Assembly (NCBI RefSeq): GCF_000069785.1
Contig: NC_010528.1
Span: forward strand, 3,140,001-3,204,000
Length of the DNA: 64,000 nucleotides
Reading direction: 5' to 3'
Origin: Cupriavidus taiwanensis LMG 19424
GTDB lineage: Bacteria > Pseudomonadota > Gammaproteobacteria > Burkholderiales > Burkholderiaceae
Shown piece after piece: positions 51,321-59,483 of the stretch. The notes under the pieces were generated by a model. The model had not been told where the DNA came from, did not search any database, and saw nothing but the letters and a program-made list of their open reading frames with translations. How positions within the stretch are numbered: position 1 is the first letter of the stretch; each line of letters opens with the position of its first letter. Position numbers and translations under genes: made by a program.

Positions 51321-52145
51321 TCAGCGCTTCATCGCCGGGCCGTCGTAGGTCCCGCCGTTGGCGTTCTTCGCCAGGAACATGGTCAGCGCGGTGATCACGT
51401 CCGAGCCATAGGCGGGTTCGGGAAAGCGCTGCTGGCGCAGGCAGTCGTACAGGCGGTGCTGCATGGTGCGGACCTCGCCCTGCGACACGCGGTAGGCGGG
51501 CCAGGTGGTGTAGGCCGCCTGCGCGCCCTTGTCGGTCAGCAGGTTGGGCAGGTCCTGCAGGCGGATGCGCTGGCCGTCCACCGCGTGGCAGGTGGCGCAG
51601 GCAAAGTCATAGGCGCCGCCCCGGTAGAAGAACATCTTCTCGCCCAGCGCATAGGTGCGCTTCTCTTCCGGATGGCTGAGCTGCACGTTCATCTTCACGC
51701 CGCGCGATTCGCCAGTGAGGTAGGCCACCAGGCGTTCGATGTCCGAAGGCTTGCCCGACGACGAGAACGGGTTTTTGGTGGCCTCTTCCTTGCTCAGCCC
51801 CTGCAGCGTCATGCGGCAGTGGGCCAGCCGCTGCTCCAGGTCCATCACCTTGTTGGTGTCCTTGAAGTAGCGCGGCAGCTCGGCGTAGGCGCCCTTGGTC
51901 ACGCCCGGGCCCTTGCCCAGGTCGCATTGCTCGAGCGAGGCGTTCTTCGGGCCGGCGGGCTTCTTCCACAGCTCTTCGCCGGCGGCTTCCCACAGTTCGG
52001 CGGGATTGCCTTCGGCCAGCATCTGGCGGTATTTGGCGATTTCGTCGGCGGTGCTGCCCTGCGCGTGCACGGCGGCAGCGGCGGCGGTGGCGGTGGCGGC
52101 CAGCGCCAGCACTGTGCGCCGGGCCAGGCTTGGGATCGGTTTCAT
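51321..52145 (-). CDS. soxA: L-cysteine S-thiosulfotransferase subunit SoxA
   Basis: A 274-residue cytochrome c with a signal peptide and a single haem motif CATCH (about residue 185). Other cysteines are in EQCDL and AHCRM, which in monohaem SoxA form a disulfide in place of the lost second haem, and in YDCLRQQRFPEP, which carries the active-site haem ligand Cys. Forms the SoxAX complex with SoxX. Confidence 0.94.
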   Translation of the reverse strand: MKPIPSLARRTVLALAATATAAAAAVHAQGSTADEIAKYRQMLAEGNPAELWEAAGEELWKKPAGPKNASLEQCDLGKGPGVTKGAYAELPRYFKDTNKVMDLEQRLAHCRMTLQGLSKEEATKNPFSSSGKPSDIERLVAYLTGESRGVKMNVQLSHPEEKRTYALGEKMFFYRGGAYDFACATCHAVDGQRIRLQDLPNLLTDKGAQAAYTTWPAYRVSQGEVRTMQHRLYDCLRQQRFPEPAYGSDVITALTMFLAKNANGGTYDGPAMKR

Positions 52146-52227
52146 GGGGCTTCCTCCTCGCGGCCGCGCCTTGCGGGGCGGGCCGATTCTTCTGTCTTGT
52201 CTTGCCGTCAGGCCGCGCCAGCCCGGC

Positions 52228-52683
52228 TCAGGGCTTGATATACGCGTAGCCTTCCTCGGCCTGCAGGCGGGCGATCTCGACCACGCCGGCCTGGACCACC
52301 TTGGCTTCCATCAACAGCTGCGATTCACTGATCTTGCGCGCGGTCAGCGTATTGCGGCACACGCGGAACTCAACACCGTCCGCCGCGAGCGCGCCAACCG
52401 GGCTCTCGAAGCCGTTGCCGCGCGCGTCCTTGGCGCCTTCGACCAAAAAGTCGATGCCGTAGCCGAATGCGACCACCACGATCCTGGTGCCGGGGGCGCC
52501 ATTCAGGTGGTTGCGCAGGTTGCCCATCGCGCGCACCGCCTGGTCGATGCCTTCCGACAGCTGGTACACCACCTTCACACGCCCGCCCTTGCCCGCGCCT
52601 GTCGGCGCCGACTGGGCCGAGGCCCTGGCCGCCAGGCCGATCGCGGCCAGCGCCGCCGATGCTCGAATAAATGCTCGCCGCAT
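52228..52683 (-). CDS. Periplasmic DsrE family protein in the sox cluster
   Basis: A 151-residue protein with a twin-arginine-like signal peptide (MRRAFIRASAALAAIGLA) and a DsrE/DsrF-type fold: KVVYQLSEGIDQAVRAMGNLRNHL, RIVVVAFGYGIDFL and GVEFRVCRNTL (one Cys). Cytosolic DsrE proteins carry persulfide sulfur; an exported copy inside a sox operon suggests sulfur handling in the periplasm, but no activity is established. Located between soxZ and soxA. Confidence 0.8.
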   Translation of the reverse strand: MRRAFIRASAALAAIGLAARASAQSAPTGAGKGGRVKVVYQLSEGIDQAVRAMGNLRNHLNGAPGTRIVVVAFGYGIDFLVEGAKDARGNGFESPVGALAADGVEFRVCRNTLTARKISESQLLMEAKVVQAGVVEIARLQAEEGYAYIKP

Positions 52684-52780
52684 AATGCTCCTTCGGGCCG
52701 GGTCCGTCCCGGCATTCCGCCCCGAACCTTAGCAGAGGACGGCGCGGCGTGCCGGGGTCATGCAGGCGTCGCCGCGCGGC

Positions 52781-53092
52781 TCAGGCGATGGTGGACTCGT
52801 CGGTGCGCTTGTCGCCCTTGTTGTCGGTCCAGGTGACGGCGACCTTGTCGCCCTTGGCGCCGCCCTTGAACTTGAAGTTCAGGAACGGGTCCTTGGATAC
52901 CGCCGGGCCGAACTGGGCGCGGAACACTTCCTTGCCCTTGCACTGGGCGGTCACGGTCTGGATATGCCAGGCCGGGACGACCTTGCCGGACGCATCCTTG
53001 CGCTGGCCGGTCTCCATGTCGTGCTTCATCAGAATCTTGACGTCCACCACGCCGCCGTTTTCGGTGGCGCGTACGCGCATCGGGTCTGCCAT
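52781..53092 (-). CDS. soxZ: Thiosulfate carrier subunit SoxZ
   Basis: A 103-residue immunoglobulin-like protein without signal peptide, beginning ADPMRVRATENGGVVDVKILMKHDMETG as in SoxZ and ending with the KFKGGAKGDKVAVTWTDNKG strands. It is exported with SoxY by hitch-hiking on the twin-arginine signal of SoxY. CAGGAG precedes the ATG at 53092. Confidence 0.95.
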   Translation of the reverse strand: MADPMRVRATENGGVVDVKILMKHDMETGQRKDASGKVVPAWHIQTVTAQCKGKEVFRAQFGPAVSKDPFLNFKFKGGAKGDKVAVTWTDNKGDKRTDESTIA

Positions 53093-53148
53093 GTGTTTCT
53101 CCTGTTGCAGTTTGGCGGGAATCTCGGTCCGGGGTCCGGGGCGCGGCG

Positions 53149-53604
53149 TCAGCCGCCGCAGCCGCCCAGCGTGACCTTGATTTCCTTCGATGCCACGTAC
53201 CACTTGCCGCCGGCCTTGACCGCGGCGTGTACCACCGAGGTCTGGCCCATCTTTACGCGCGTGGAGACGAACGGCTCGGTGCCGGCCGGGATGATGAAGT
53301 CGGCGGCCAGCGTGTTGGGGTTCTTTTCCACCAGGATCGCGATCTGCTCGGTATCCGGGATGGTGCTGGTCACGGCCACCGGCACCACGGCGCCGTTCTC
53401 GGCGATGTCGGGAGCGGTGAAGGTGATGGCGGTGCTTTTCTCGGTGCCGCTGCCGCCGAGGGCCTTGATCACGTCGGCAACGCTCTTGCCGTCAAAGGCG
53501 TTCTTGTTCCACTCGGCCGCCTGCGCTTCGCTGATCAGGCCGGTGGCGGCCATCAGCGACAGGACAGCGGAAACCCGCAGCACTTCTCGTCGTTTGGAAT
53601 TCAT
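53149..53604 (-). CDS. soxY: Thiosulfate carrier subunit SoxY
   Basis: A 151-residue protein with a twin-arginine signal peptide (SKRREVLRVSAVLSLMAATG) and the C-terminal swinging arm GGCGG whose cysteine carries the sulfur intermediates through the Sox cycle. GGAG lies before the ATG at 53604. It follows a 156-bp gap with a strong hairpin and precedes soxZ by 56 bp. Confidence 0.96.
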   Translation of the reverse strand: MNSKRREVLRVSAVLSLMAATGLISEAQAAEWNKNAFDGKSVADVIKALGGSGTEKSTAITFTAPDIAENGAVVPVAVTSTIPDTEQIAILVEKNPNTLAADFIIPAGTEPFVSTRVKMGQTSVVHAAVKAGGKWYVASKEIKVTLGGCGG

Positions 53605-53663
53605 TGCTTGCTCTCCGGCTACTCCGTTCCAGTCGGTCGTGGACCGTTTCAGGGGTGTTGCAT

Positions 53664-53686
53664 GCGGCCGGTACATGGCCGGCCGC
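53664..53686 (-). other. Intercistronic hairpin between small cytochrome gene and soxY
   Basis: A perfect 8-bp G+C stem (53664-53671 with 53679-53686) with a 7-base loop, in the 156-bp gap. No U-run follows on the minus strand, so it is more likely an RNA-stabilising or processing element than a terminator. Confidence 0.6.
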
Positions 53687-53760
53687 TGGTTGTCCCAGGC
53701 CGCGCGGCATTGACCGCCCGGCCCGGTGCATCGGCGGACTGCCCGCTGTGGCAGTCGGTC

Positions 53761-54087
53761 TTACTTGGCGGGGGCGCCTGCCAGCACCCACTCGACCACG
53801 GTCTTCAGGTCGGCGTCGCTGAGGGCGGCGTTGGCCGGCATCGGCACCGGGCCCCACACGCCCGAGCCACCACTCTTGACCTTCTTGCTCAGGGTCGCCA
53901 GGGCGTTCTTGTCGCCCTTGTACTTGGCCGCCACTTCCTTGTAGGACGGGCCGACCAGCTTCTTGTCGACCTGGTGGCAACCCATGCAGGCGTTCTTGTT
54001 GGCGATCTCCTGTGCCTTGGCGGCATCGACCGCTTGAGCCGATGCGGCGGCGCCGAGCATCAGCGCTGCGATGACAAACTGCTTCAT
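53761..54087 (-). CDS. Small class I cytochrome c in the sox cluster
   Basis: A 108-residue periplasmic cytochrome: signal peptide (MKQFVIAALMLGAAASAQA), haem site CMGCH (about residue 34) and axial Met in GPVPMPAN. It is of the c551/c552 type and resembles the C-terminal domain of SoxD next door (both have CH...KLVGPS and WGPVPMP or WGAVPMP). A natural electron acceptor for SoxCD or SoxXA. It is flanked on both sides by gaps with strong hairpins. Confidence 0.88.
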   Translation of the reverse strand: MKQFVIAALMLGAAASAQAVDAAKAQEIANKNACMGCHQVDKKLVGPSYKEVAAKYKGDKNALATLSKKVKSGGSGVWGPVPMPANAALSDADLKTVVEWVLAGAPAK

Positions 54088-54167
54088 TGTTAAGCTCTCC
54101 AAGCTCTGTAAAGCCGTGGGGACGGCAAGGGCCGCGCGGCCGTGCTGCAATGGCCTGGCGGCACACA

Positions 54168-54200
54168 CTGGCCGCCGCCTGGGGGCACTGCGGCGGCCAG
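54168..54200 (-). other. Intercistronic hairpin downstream of soxD
   Basis: A perfect 11-bp stem (54168-54178 with 54190-54200) with an 11-base loop begins 4 bases after the soxD stop codon on the minus strand. There is no U-run after it. It probably protects the soxCD mRNA end or attenuates read-through into the cytochrome gene. Confidence 0.65.
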
Positions 54201-54204
54201 TCCG

Positions 54205-55242
54205 CTATTTTGCCTCAAGAATCCAGCCCACCATGGCCTGCACGTCCGAATCCGGGATTTGCGGCTGCGGCGGCATCGGCACGGCGCCCCATGCGCCCTG
54301 CCCGCCCGCCTTGACCTTGCGCGCCAGTGCCGCATGCGCATCCTGGCCCTTGTACTTGCCCGCGATGTCGATGAACGACGGGCCCACCAGCTTGCGGTCC
54401 ATCGCGTGGCAGGCCACGCACTGGTACTGGCTGGCCAGGCGCGCGCCCGGCGCGGGCGCCGCCGCGGCCACGGCTTGGCCGCCCGGTTTGGTCGCCGCAG
54501 CCGCCGCAATGCCGCGCACCGGGCCGAAAGCGCGCTGCTGCTGCGCCAGGTCGCCATGGGCGTCGCGGGCGTAGTCCGGCATCGACGAGGCGATCGTGAC
54601 CTGGTCCGCGCAGCGCGACATGCAGGCGGTGTTGCGCGTATCCGGCCGCCCGCGCCCCGGCCACATACCGTGCTCGGTGGTCATGCCGGCGCGGTTAGGC
54701 ATGCGCCGCTGGACCTCGGCCATATTGGCGTCGGACAGCGCAAAGTCGGCGGGCACGATCTCGCCCAGGTGGAGCAGGTAGGCGGTGACCGCGTAGACCT
54801 CGTTCACGCTCAGGCTCTTGGGCGCGTTCCACGGCATCGCGCGATGGATGTAGTCCCACAGCGTGCTGACGGTGCTGACCTTCATCAGCGTGGTCCGGTA
54901 CGGCTGGTTGCCGGTCATGCCGGCGACGCGTCCGCGCTGGATGTCGTCGGCCGTGGTGCCCCCGACCAGCGGCGTGAACACCTCGTTGGATTCGCCGAAG
55001 TCGCCGTGGCATGACGCGCACTTGCCGTCCCAGACCTTCTGGCCCTGGGCCACCGTGCCGCTGCCCCTGGGCAGGCCCTTGAAGTCCGGGCGCACGTCGG
55101 TGTCCCACGTGGCCACCTCGGCCGGCGTGGCGGTGCGGCCAAGTGCCGCACGCGCGTCGGCCGTGCCCGCCAATGCCGGCGCGGCGCAGCCGCCCGCCAG
55201 CAGCAGCGCGGCGGCGATCCTGAGCTCAACCCACATGGACAT
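54205..55242 (-). CDS. soxD: Sulfane dehydrogenase cytochrome subunit SoxD
   Basis: A 345-residue dihaem cytochrome c: signal peptide, first haem CASCH (about residue 76) with Met ligand region, second haem CVACH (about residue 275) followed by AVPMPP. SoxD takes electrons from molybdenum subunit SoxC during six-electron oxidation of SoxY-bound sulfane sulfur. Its start overlaps soxC by 17 bp. Confidence 0.94.
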   Translation of the reverse strand: MSMWVELRIAAALLLAGGCAAPALAGTADARAALGRTATPAEVATWDTDVRPDFKGLPRGSGTVAQGQKVWDGKCASCHGDFGESNEVFTPLVGGTTADDIQRGRVAGMTGNQPYRTTLMKVSTVSTLWDYIHRAMPWNAPKSLSVNEVYAVTAYLLHLGEIVPADFALSDANMAEVQRRMPNRAGMTTEHGMWPGRGRPDTRNTACMSRCADQVTIASSMPDYARDAHGDLAQQQRAFGPVRGIAAAAATKPGGQAVAAAAPAPGARLASQYQCVACHAMDRKLVGPSFIDIAGKYKGQDAHAALARKVKAGGQGAWGAVPMPPQPQIPDSDVQAMVGWILEAK

Positions 55243-56584
55243 TGGTCACCTCGCCGCCCGCCGCCACCTGCCAGCTCTGGATCGCGTTGTTGTGATAGAT
55301 CGAGCGCGTGCCGCGCACCGCGCGCAGTTGGCCCAGCTTGGGCTGCACGTAGCCGGTCTCGTCGATGGCGCGGCTTTGCAGGATGGCCGGGCCGCCGTCC
55401 CAGACCCAGTCCAGGTTGAAGCGCGTCAGGCACTTGGACAGCACCGGCGCCTCCAGCCGCGCGGTGCGCCAGTTGCGCCCGCCGTCGGTCGAGACATCGA
55501 CACGCTTGATCCGTCCGCGCCCGGACCACGCCAGGCCGCTGATGTTGTAGAAGCCCTTGCCCACCAGTTGCTGCCCGCCCGACGGCGTGGTGATCACCGA
55601 CTTGCACTCCTGGATCGAGGTGTACTGGCGCAGCCTGCCGTCCGGCATCATGTCGACGTAGTGGATGGTCTCATCCTTGGCATTCCAGGGCTGGTCGCCC
55701 AACTCCAGCCGGCGCAGCCACTTGACCCACGACACGCCCTGCACGCCCGGCACCACCAGCCGCAGCGGGTAGCCGTTCTCCGGGCGCAGCATCTCGCCGT
55801 TCATGCCCCACGCAACGATGATCTCGTCGGCCAGCTCCATCGGGATGGTGCGCGTCATCGACGAGCCGTCGCCGCCTTCGGCCAGCAGGTAGCGGCCGCG
55901 GCGAAGGTCGGCGCCGGCGTCGTCCAGCAGCACGCGCAGCGGCACGCCGGTGAATTCGCAGCAAGACAGCATGCCGTGGGTGTACTGCACCGTCGGCACC
56001 GCCACGTTGCCCCACTCCATGCCGGTATTGGCACCGCACTCGATAAAGTGCATGCGCGACACCGCCGGCAGGCGCATCAGGTCGTCCATGGTGTAGACCC
56101 GCGGCGTGCGCACCAGGCCGTTGATCATCAGCCGATGGCGCGCCGGGTCGATATCGTGCCAGCCCTGGTGGTGGCGCTCGAAGTGCAGGCCGTTGGGCGT
56201 GATGATGCCGAAGAAACCCTGCAGCGGCGCGAACGCCACCGAGGCCGCCGACACCCGGGTCAGCCCGGGCGACTCGCGCCGGACCAGGTTTTTCTCATGG
56301 ACCGAGGGCTGGCCGTAGGCGCGGGCCGCCACCGGCTGCCCCAGCGACGTGGCCCAGGGCTGCGGTTGCAGGATGGCGGGATCGCCATTCGCGCCGTCCG
56401 CGGCCAGCGCATGCCGGCCTGCCGCGGCCGTGGCAATGCCCGCGGCGGCGCCCAGGAAGCTCTTGCGCAGGAAGTCGCGCCGCGGCGCGTCCAGGCCGTG
56501 CCGGCCGATGTCCTGCTGCAGCGATGCGCTGACGAAGTGCTCGGGCGCGGGCACGATGCGCCCGGGCCGGTTCCGTTCCTGCAA
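55226..56584 (-). CDS. soxC: Sulfane dehydrogenase molybdenum subunit SoxC
   Basis: A 452-residue sulfite-oxidase-fold protein with a twin-arginine signal (RRDFLRKSFLGAAAG) and the molybdenum-ligating cysteine in HFIECGANTG (about residue 175), then the Mo-co dimerisation domain. Presence of SoxCD means thiosulfate can be oxidised fully to sulfate without sulfur globules. The start is taken as the TTG at 56584 because GGAGGAG lies seven bases upstream; a GTG at 56611 is the alternative. Confidence 0.93.
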   Translation of the reverse strand: MQERNRPGRIVPAPEHFVSASLQQDIGRHGLDAPRRDFLRKSFLGAAAGIATAAAGRHALAADGANGDPAILQPQPWATSLGQPVAARAYGQPSVHEKNLVRRESPGLTRVSAASVAFAPLQGFFGIITPNGLHFERHHQGWHDIDPARHRLMINGLVRTPRVYTMDDLMRLPAVSRMHFIECGANTGMEWGNVAVPTVQYTHGMLSCCEFTGVPLRVLLDDAGADLRRGRYLLAEGGDGSSMTRTIPMELADEIIVAWGMNGEMLRPENGYPLRLVVPGVQGVSWVKWLRRLELGDQPWNAKDETIHYVDMMPDGRLRQYTSIQECKSVITTPSGGQQLVGKGFYNISGLAWSGRGRIKRVDVSTDGGRNWRTARLEAPVLSKCLTRFNLDWVWDGGPAILQSRAIDETGYVQPKLGQLRAVRGTRSIYHNNAIQSWQVAAGGEVTNVHVG

Positions 56585-56702
56585 TGCGGTCTCCTCCGGC
56601 GCGCTCGCCACGGTCCCCAGGGACCGGTCGGCGTGCCTGTTGTACAGGGCGCCGCAACGGGTGCGGCGCCGCCGTTTGCTGCCGGAAGAGTGGTGGCGCA
56701 GC

Positions 56703-57086
56703 TCAGCCTGCGCTGCGCCGGCGGCGCGCCGGGGCTTCCGGCGCGGGCTGTGCCATGAAGCGGTCGACCACGCCGGAGGGCAAGGCGTTGTCCTCCAGCC
56801 GGCTCGCCACCTGCACGCAGACCGTGCGGCACAGCTCGATCACGCTTTCGTCCGCAATGGCGTAGAACACCAGGTTCGCCTCCTTGCGGCGCGACAGCAC
56901 GCCCGAGCGGTACATCGCGTTGAGATGCCGCGACACGTTGGTCTGCGACGAACCTACCGTCTCGACCACCGTGCTGACCGGCTTCTCGCCATCGCACAAG
57001 GCGTGCAGGATCTTCAGCCGCGTCGGCTCCGCCAGCAGGCTGAAGTAACCCGATACCTTTTCGAACACGCGATCCAGCTCTTCCAT
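56703..57086 (-). CDS. soxR: ArsR family sulfur-oxidation regulator (SoxR)
   Basis: A 127-residue winged-helix ArsR protein (helix-turn-helix about residues 35-60, VSTVVETVGSSQTNVSRHLNAM). Cysteines occur in HALCDGEK (Cys31) and ELCRTVC (Cys86, Cys90), possible sulfur-sensing residues, but Cys31 does not align exactly with the sensing Cys of BigR/SqrR. The ATG at 57086 puts the start just after an operator-like repeat; ATGs at 57122 and 57137 would place that repeat inside the gene. First gene of the sox run. Confidence 0.82.
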   Translation of the reverse strand: MEELDRVFEKVSGYFSLLAEPTRLKILHALCDGEKPVSTVVETVGSSQTNVSRHLNAMYRSGVLSRRKEANLVFYAIADESVIELCRTVCVQVASRLEDNALPSGVVDRFMAQPAPEAPARRRRSAG

Positions 57087-57094
57087 GCCGTCCA

Positions 57095-57125
57095 ATATAT
57101 TCGTATATGCGTGAATGCGCATATA
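57095..57125 (-). promoter_or_regulatory. Operator-like inverted repeat upstream of soxR
   Basis: A perfect 8-bp inverted repeat TATATGCG-N6-CGCATATA (57104-57111 with 57118-57125), with an overlapping ATTC...GAAT pair (57099-57102 with 57113-57116), in an A+T-rich patch right before the soxR start. Such A+T-rich dyads are typical ArsR-family operators, so autoregulation is likely. Confidence 0.7.
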
Positions 57126-57173
57126 GTGTTTACCCATTGATGCAGCACAACATGAGGTGCCGCGCGCGCCGGC

Positions 57174-58064
57174 TCAGCGGCGCGCCAGCGCCCTGCCCGC
57201 CCACAGGCGCTGGCCGAACACGTTGAGCAGCAGCCCCGCCATCACCACCGCCGCGCCGACCCACTGCGCACCGGACAAGTCCTCGCCCAGCAGCACGTGC
57301 GCCGACACCAGCCCGACCACCGGCACCAGCAGCGTCAGCGGCGCCACCTGGCTGGCCGGATAGCGCGTCAGCAGCCGGCCCCACATGGTGTAGCCGAACA
57401 CCGTCGCCGCGAACGCCAGGTACGCCACCGCGAACACCGCCGTGCCCGACACCTGCGCCACGCTTTGCACGATACGCGCCGGGCCCTCGAACCACAGCGA
57501 CAGCAGCGCGAACGGCACGATCGGCACCAGCGCGCCCCAGATTACCAGCCCGAGCAGGTCCACGGGGCCGATCTTCTTGCTGACGATATTGCCACTGGCC
57601 CAGCAGAACGCCGCGCACAGGGTCAGCACAAAGCCCGCCGCGCTCAGGCTGCCCATGCCGCCGGCACCGACGCCGATCAGGGCCAGCCCGCCCGCCGCCA
57701 CCGCCATGCCGGCGAGGTTATGCCAGCGCACCGGCTCGCCCAGCCACAGCGCGGCGATCGCCAGCGTGAAAAAGGCCTGCGACTGCAGCACCAGCGATGC
57801 CAGGCCGGCCGGCATGCCGACCGCCATGGCGTAGAACAGGAAAGCGAACTGGCCCAGGCTGATGGTGGCGCCATAGGCCAGCAACAGCCGCCACGGCACG
57901 CGCGGGCGCGGCACGAAGAAGATCGCCGGGAACGCCACCAGCAGGAAGCGCAGCGCACCCAGCAGCATCGGTGGCACGCCCGCCAGCCCCACCTTGATCA
58001 CGACGAAGTTGACGCCCCAGACGCAGACGATGGCGAGGGCGAGGAGACGGTCTCTGGCTTGCAT
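57174..58064 (-). CDS. eamA: EamA-type cysteine/O-acetylserine exporter
   Basis: A 296-residue DMT-family transporter with ten membrane helices in two EamA repeats. The sequence follows E. coli EamA closely (GVNFVVIKVGLAGVPPMLL, AFPAIFFV, QFAFLFYAMAVGMPAGLASL, VAPLTLLVPVVGL). EamA exports cysteine and O-acetylserine. It lies between soxR and the flavocytochrome pair on the same strand, 87 bp and 141 bp from them. Confidence 0.88.
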   Translation of the reverse strand: MQARDRLLALAIVCVWGVNFVVIKVGLAGVPPMLLGALRFLLVAFPAIFFVPRPRVPWRLLLAYGATISLGQFAFLFYAMAVGMPAGLASLVLQSQAFFTLAIAALWLGEPVRWHNLAGMAVAAGGLALIGVGAGGMGSLSAAGFVLTLCAAFCWASGNIVSKKIGPVDLLGLVIWGALVPIVPFALLSLWFEGPARIVQSVAQVSGTAVFAVAYLAFAATVFGYTMWGRLLTRYPASQVAPLTLLVPVVGLVSAHVLLGEDLSGAQWVGAAVVMAGLLLNVFGQRLWAGRALARR

Positions 58065-58205
58065 GGCGATGCCGGGCGCGGGCGCGCGAGTTCGATCGGA
58101 CGCCTAGCGTAGCAGCGCCGGCGCGCGCGGCATTGCACGTTCTTGCGGTTTTGTGCGGGCAGCGCGCCGCCCGCACCGCCGCGTCGGTCGCGTCGGTCGC
58201 GGTGA

Positions 58206-59471
58206 TCAGCCCAGCATTTCCGCCCAGATTCCCCTGGCCCAGGCCAGCGCGTAATCGCCCTCCAGCGCCGTCGGCGCCGGCGACAGCCCGCCCGAGCCCG
58301 GCACCGTGACCATGGTCTTCTGCGCCGCGTCGTAGCGATGCACGCTGGCGACATGCACCGCCTCGCGGTCGGAGGTGAAGCTGTAGCAGGTGTTGTTGTA
58401 CAGCGGCTCCGGGTCCGGGGCGCGGCCCGACAGCAGCGCCACCAGCGCCGCCGCGGCGACTTTGCCGTGCTGGTTGGCCATATGGCCGGACTTGGGCATC
58501 AGCGGCGCGATCTGGATGGCGTCGCCGATCACGTGGATATGCGCCGCGGCGCGCGACTCGAAACTGAGGAAGTCCACCTCGCACCACTTGCCATTGGCGG
58601 TGGCCAGCCCGGCCGACACCGCGATCGCGCCGGCCCGCTGCGGCGGCAGCACGTTGAGCACGTCGGCGCGCACATCGTCCTGCACCTCGAACTTGAGCGT
58701 GCGCGTGGCGGGGTCGACATCGGCCACCTCGTGCTGCGGCCGGTATTCCACCATGCCCGGGTATTGCGTGGCCCACACCTGGCGGAACAGCGCGGCCTTG
58801 GAGGTGATGTCGGCATTGGCGTCGAGGATCAGCACCTTGCTGCGCGGCTTGTGCTGCCTGAAATAGTGCGCCACCTGGCAGGCGCGCTCGTACGGGCCCG
58901 GCGGGCAGCGATACGGCGCCAGCGGCACGCTGATGGCATAGGTGCCGCCGTCGGGCATCGCCTCCAGCTGGCGGCGCAGCGCGACGGTTTCGGGCCCGGC
59001 CTTCCAGGCATGCAGGATCTGGTCGCCGCCGGGCCCCTTCAGCCCGGGCAGCGCGTCGCGCATCATCTCGACGCCGGGCGACAGCAGCAGGCGGTCATAC
59101 GGCAGCACGCTGCCCCCCGCCAGGCGCACCATCCGTTTGGCCGGATCGATGGCGACCGCGGTATCGCGCGCGAGCCGCACGCCGTGCCGGCGCACCAGCG
59201 CGTCGTATGGCAGCGTCAGGTCGCCGAGCTGGCGGCTGCCGCCGATCACCAGGTTCGACAGCGGGCACGAGACAAAGGCCGGATTCGGTTCGACCAGTGT
59301 CACCTCGATGGCCTGCCCGCTCCATTCGCGCAGGTAGCGCGCCGCCGTGGCGCCGCCATAGCCGCCGCCCACCACCACCACCCGGGCGCGGGCCGCGGCG
59401 CGCGCCGGCCGGATCCCGGCCGTACCCAGTACTGCGGCGCCCGCGGCGCCGAGGAAGCTTCGTCTTTGCAT
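58206..59471 (-). CDS. soxF: Flavocytochrome c sulfide dehydrogenase flavoprotein (SoxF/FccB)
   Basis: A 421-residue periplasmic flavoprotein with a twin-arginine signal (QRRSFLGAAGAAV), FAD-binding VVVVGGGYGGATAARYL, the FVSCPLSN segment whose Cys binds FAD covalently in FccB, and the redox-disulfide cysteines in YRCPPGPYERAC and NTCYS. It oxidises sulfide to sulfur and passes electrons to the adjacent cytochrome subunit. It starts 12 bp after that gene. Confidence 0.92.
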   Translation of the reverse strand: MQRRSFLGAAGAAVLGTAGIRPARAAARARVVVVGGGYGGATAARYLREWSGQAIEVTLVEPNPAFVSCPLSNLVIGGSRQLGDLTLPYDALVRRHGVRLARDTAVAIDPAKRMVRLAGGSVLPYDRLLLSPGVEMMRDALPGLKGPGGDQILHAWKAGPETVALRRQLEAMPDGGTYAISVPLAPYRCPPGPYERACQVAHYFRQHKPRSKVLILDANADITSKAALFRQVWATQYPGMVEYRPQHEVADVDPATRTLKFEVQDDVRADVLNVLPPQRAGAIAVSAGLATANGKWCEVDFLSFESRAAAHIHVIGDAIQIAPLMPKSGHMANQHGKVAAAALVALLSGRAPDPEPLYNNTCYSFTSDREAVHVASVHRYDAAQKTMVTVPGSGGLSPAPTALEGDYALAWARGIWAEMLG

Positions 59472-59483
59472 GGCTGGCTCCTG

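Noticed and set aside
56648..56670. Hairpin between soxR and soxC as a terminator
   Set aside because: It has a 9-bp stem but no U-run on the minus strand, and soxC is close downstream; it may affect mRNA but cannot be called a terminator.
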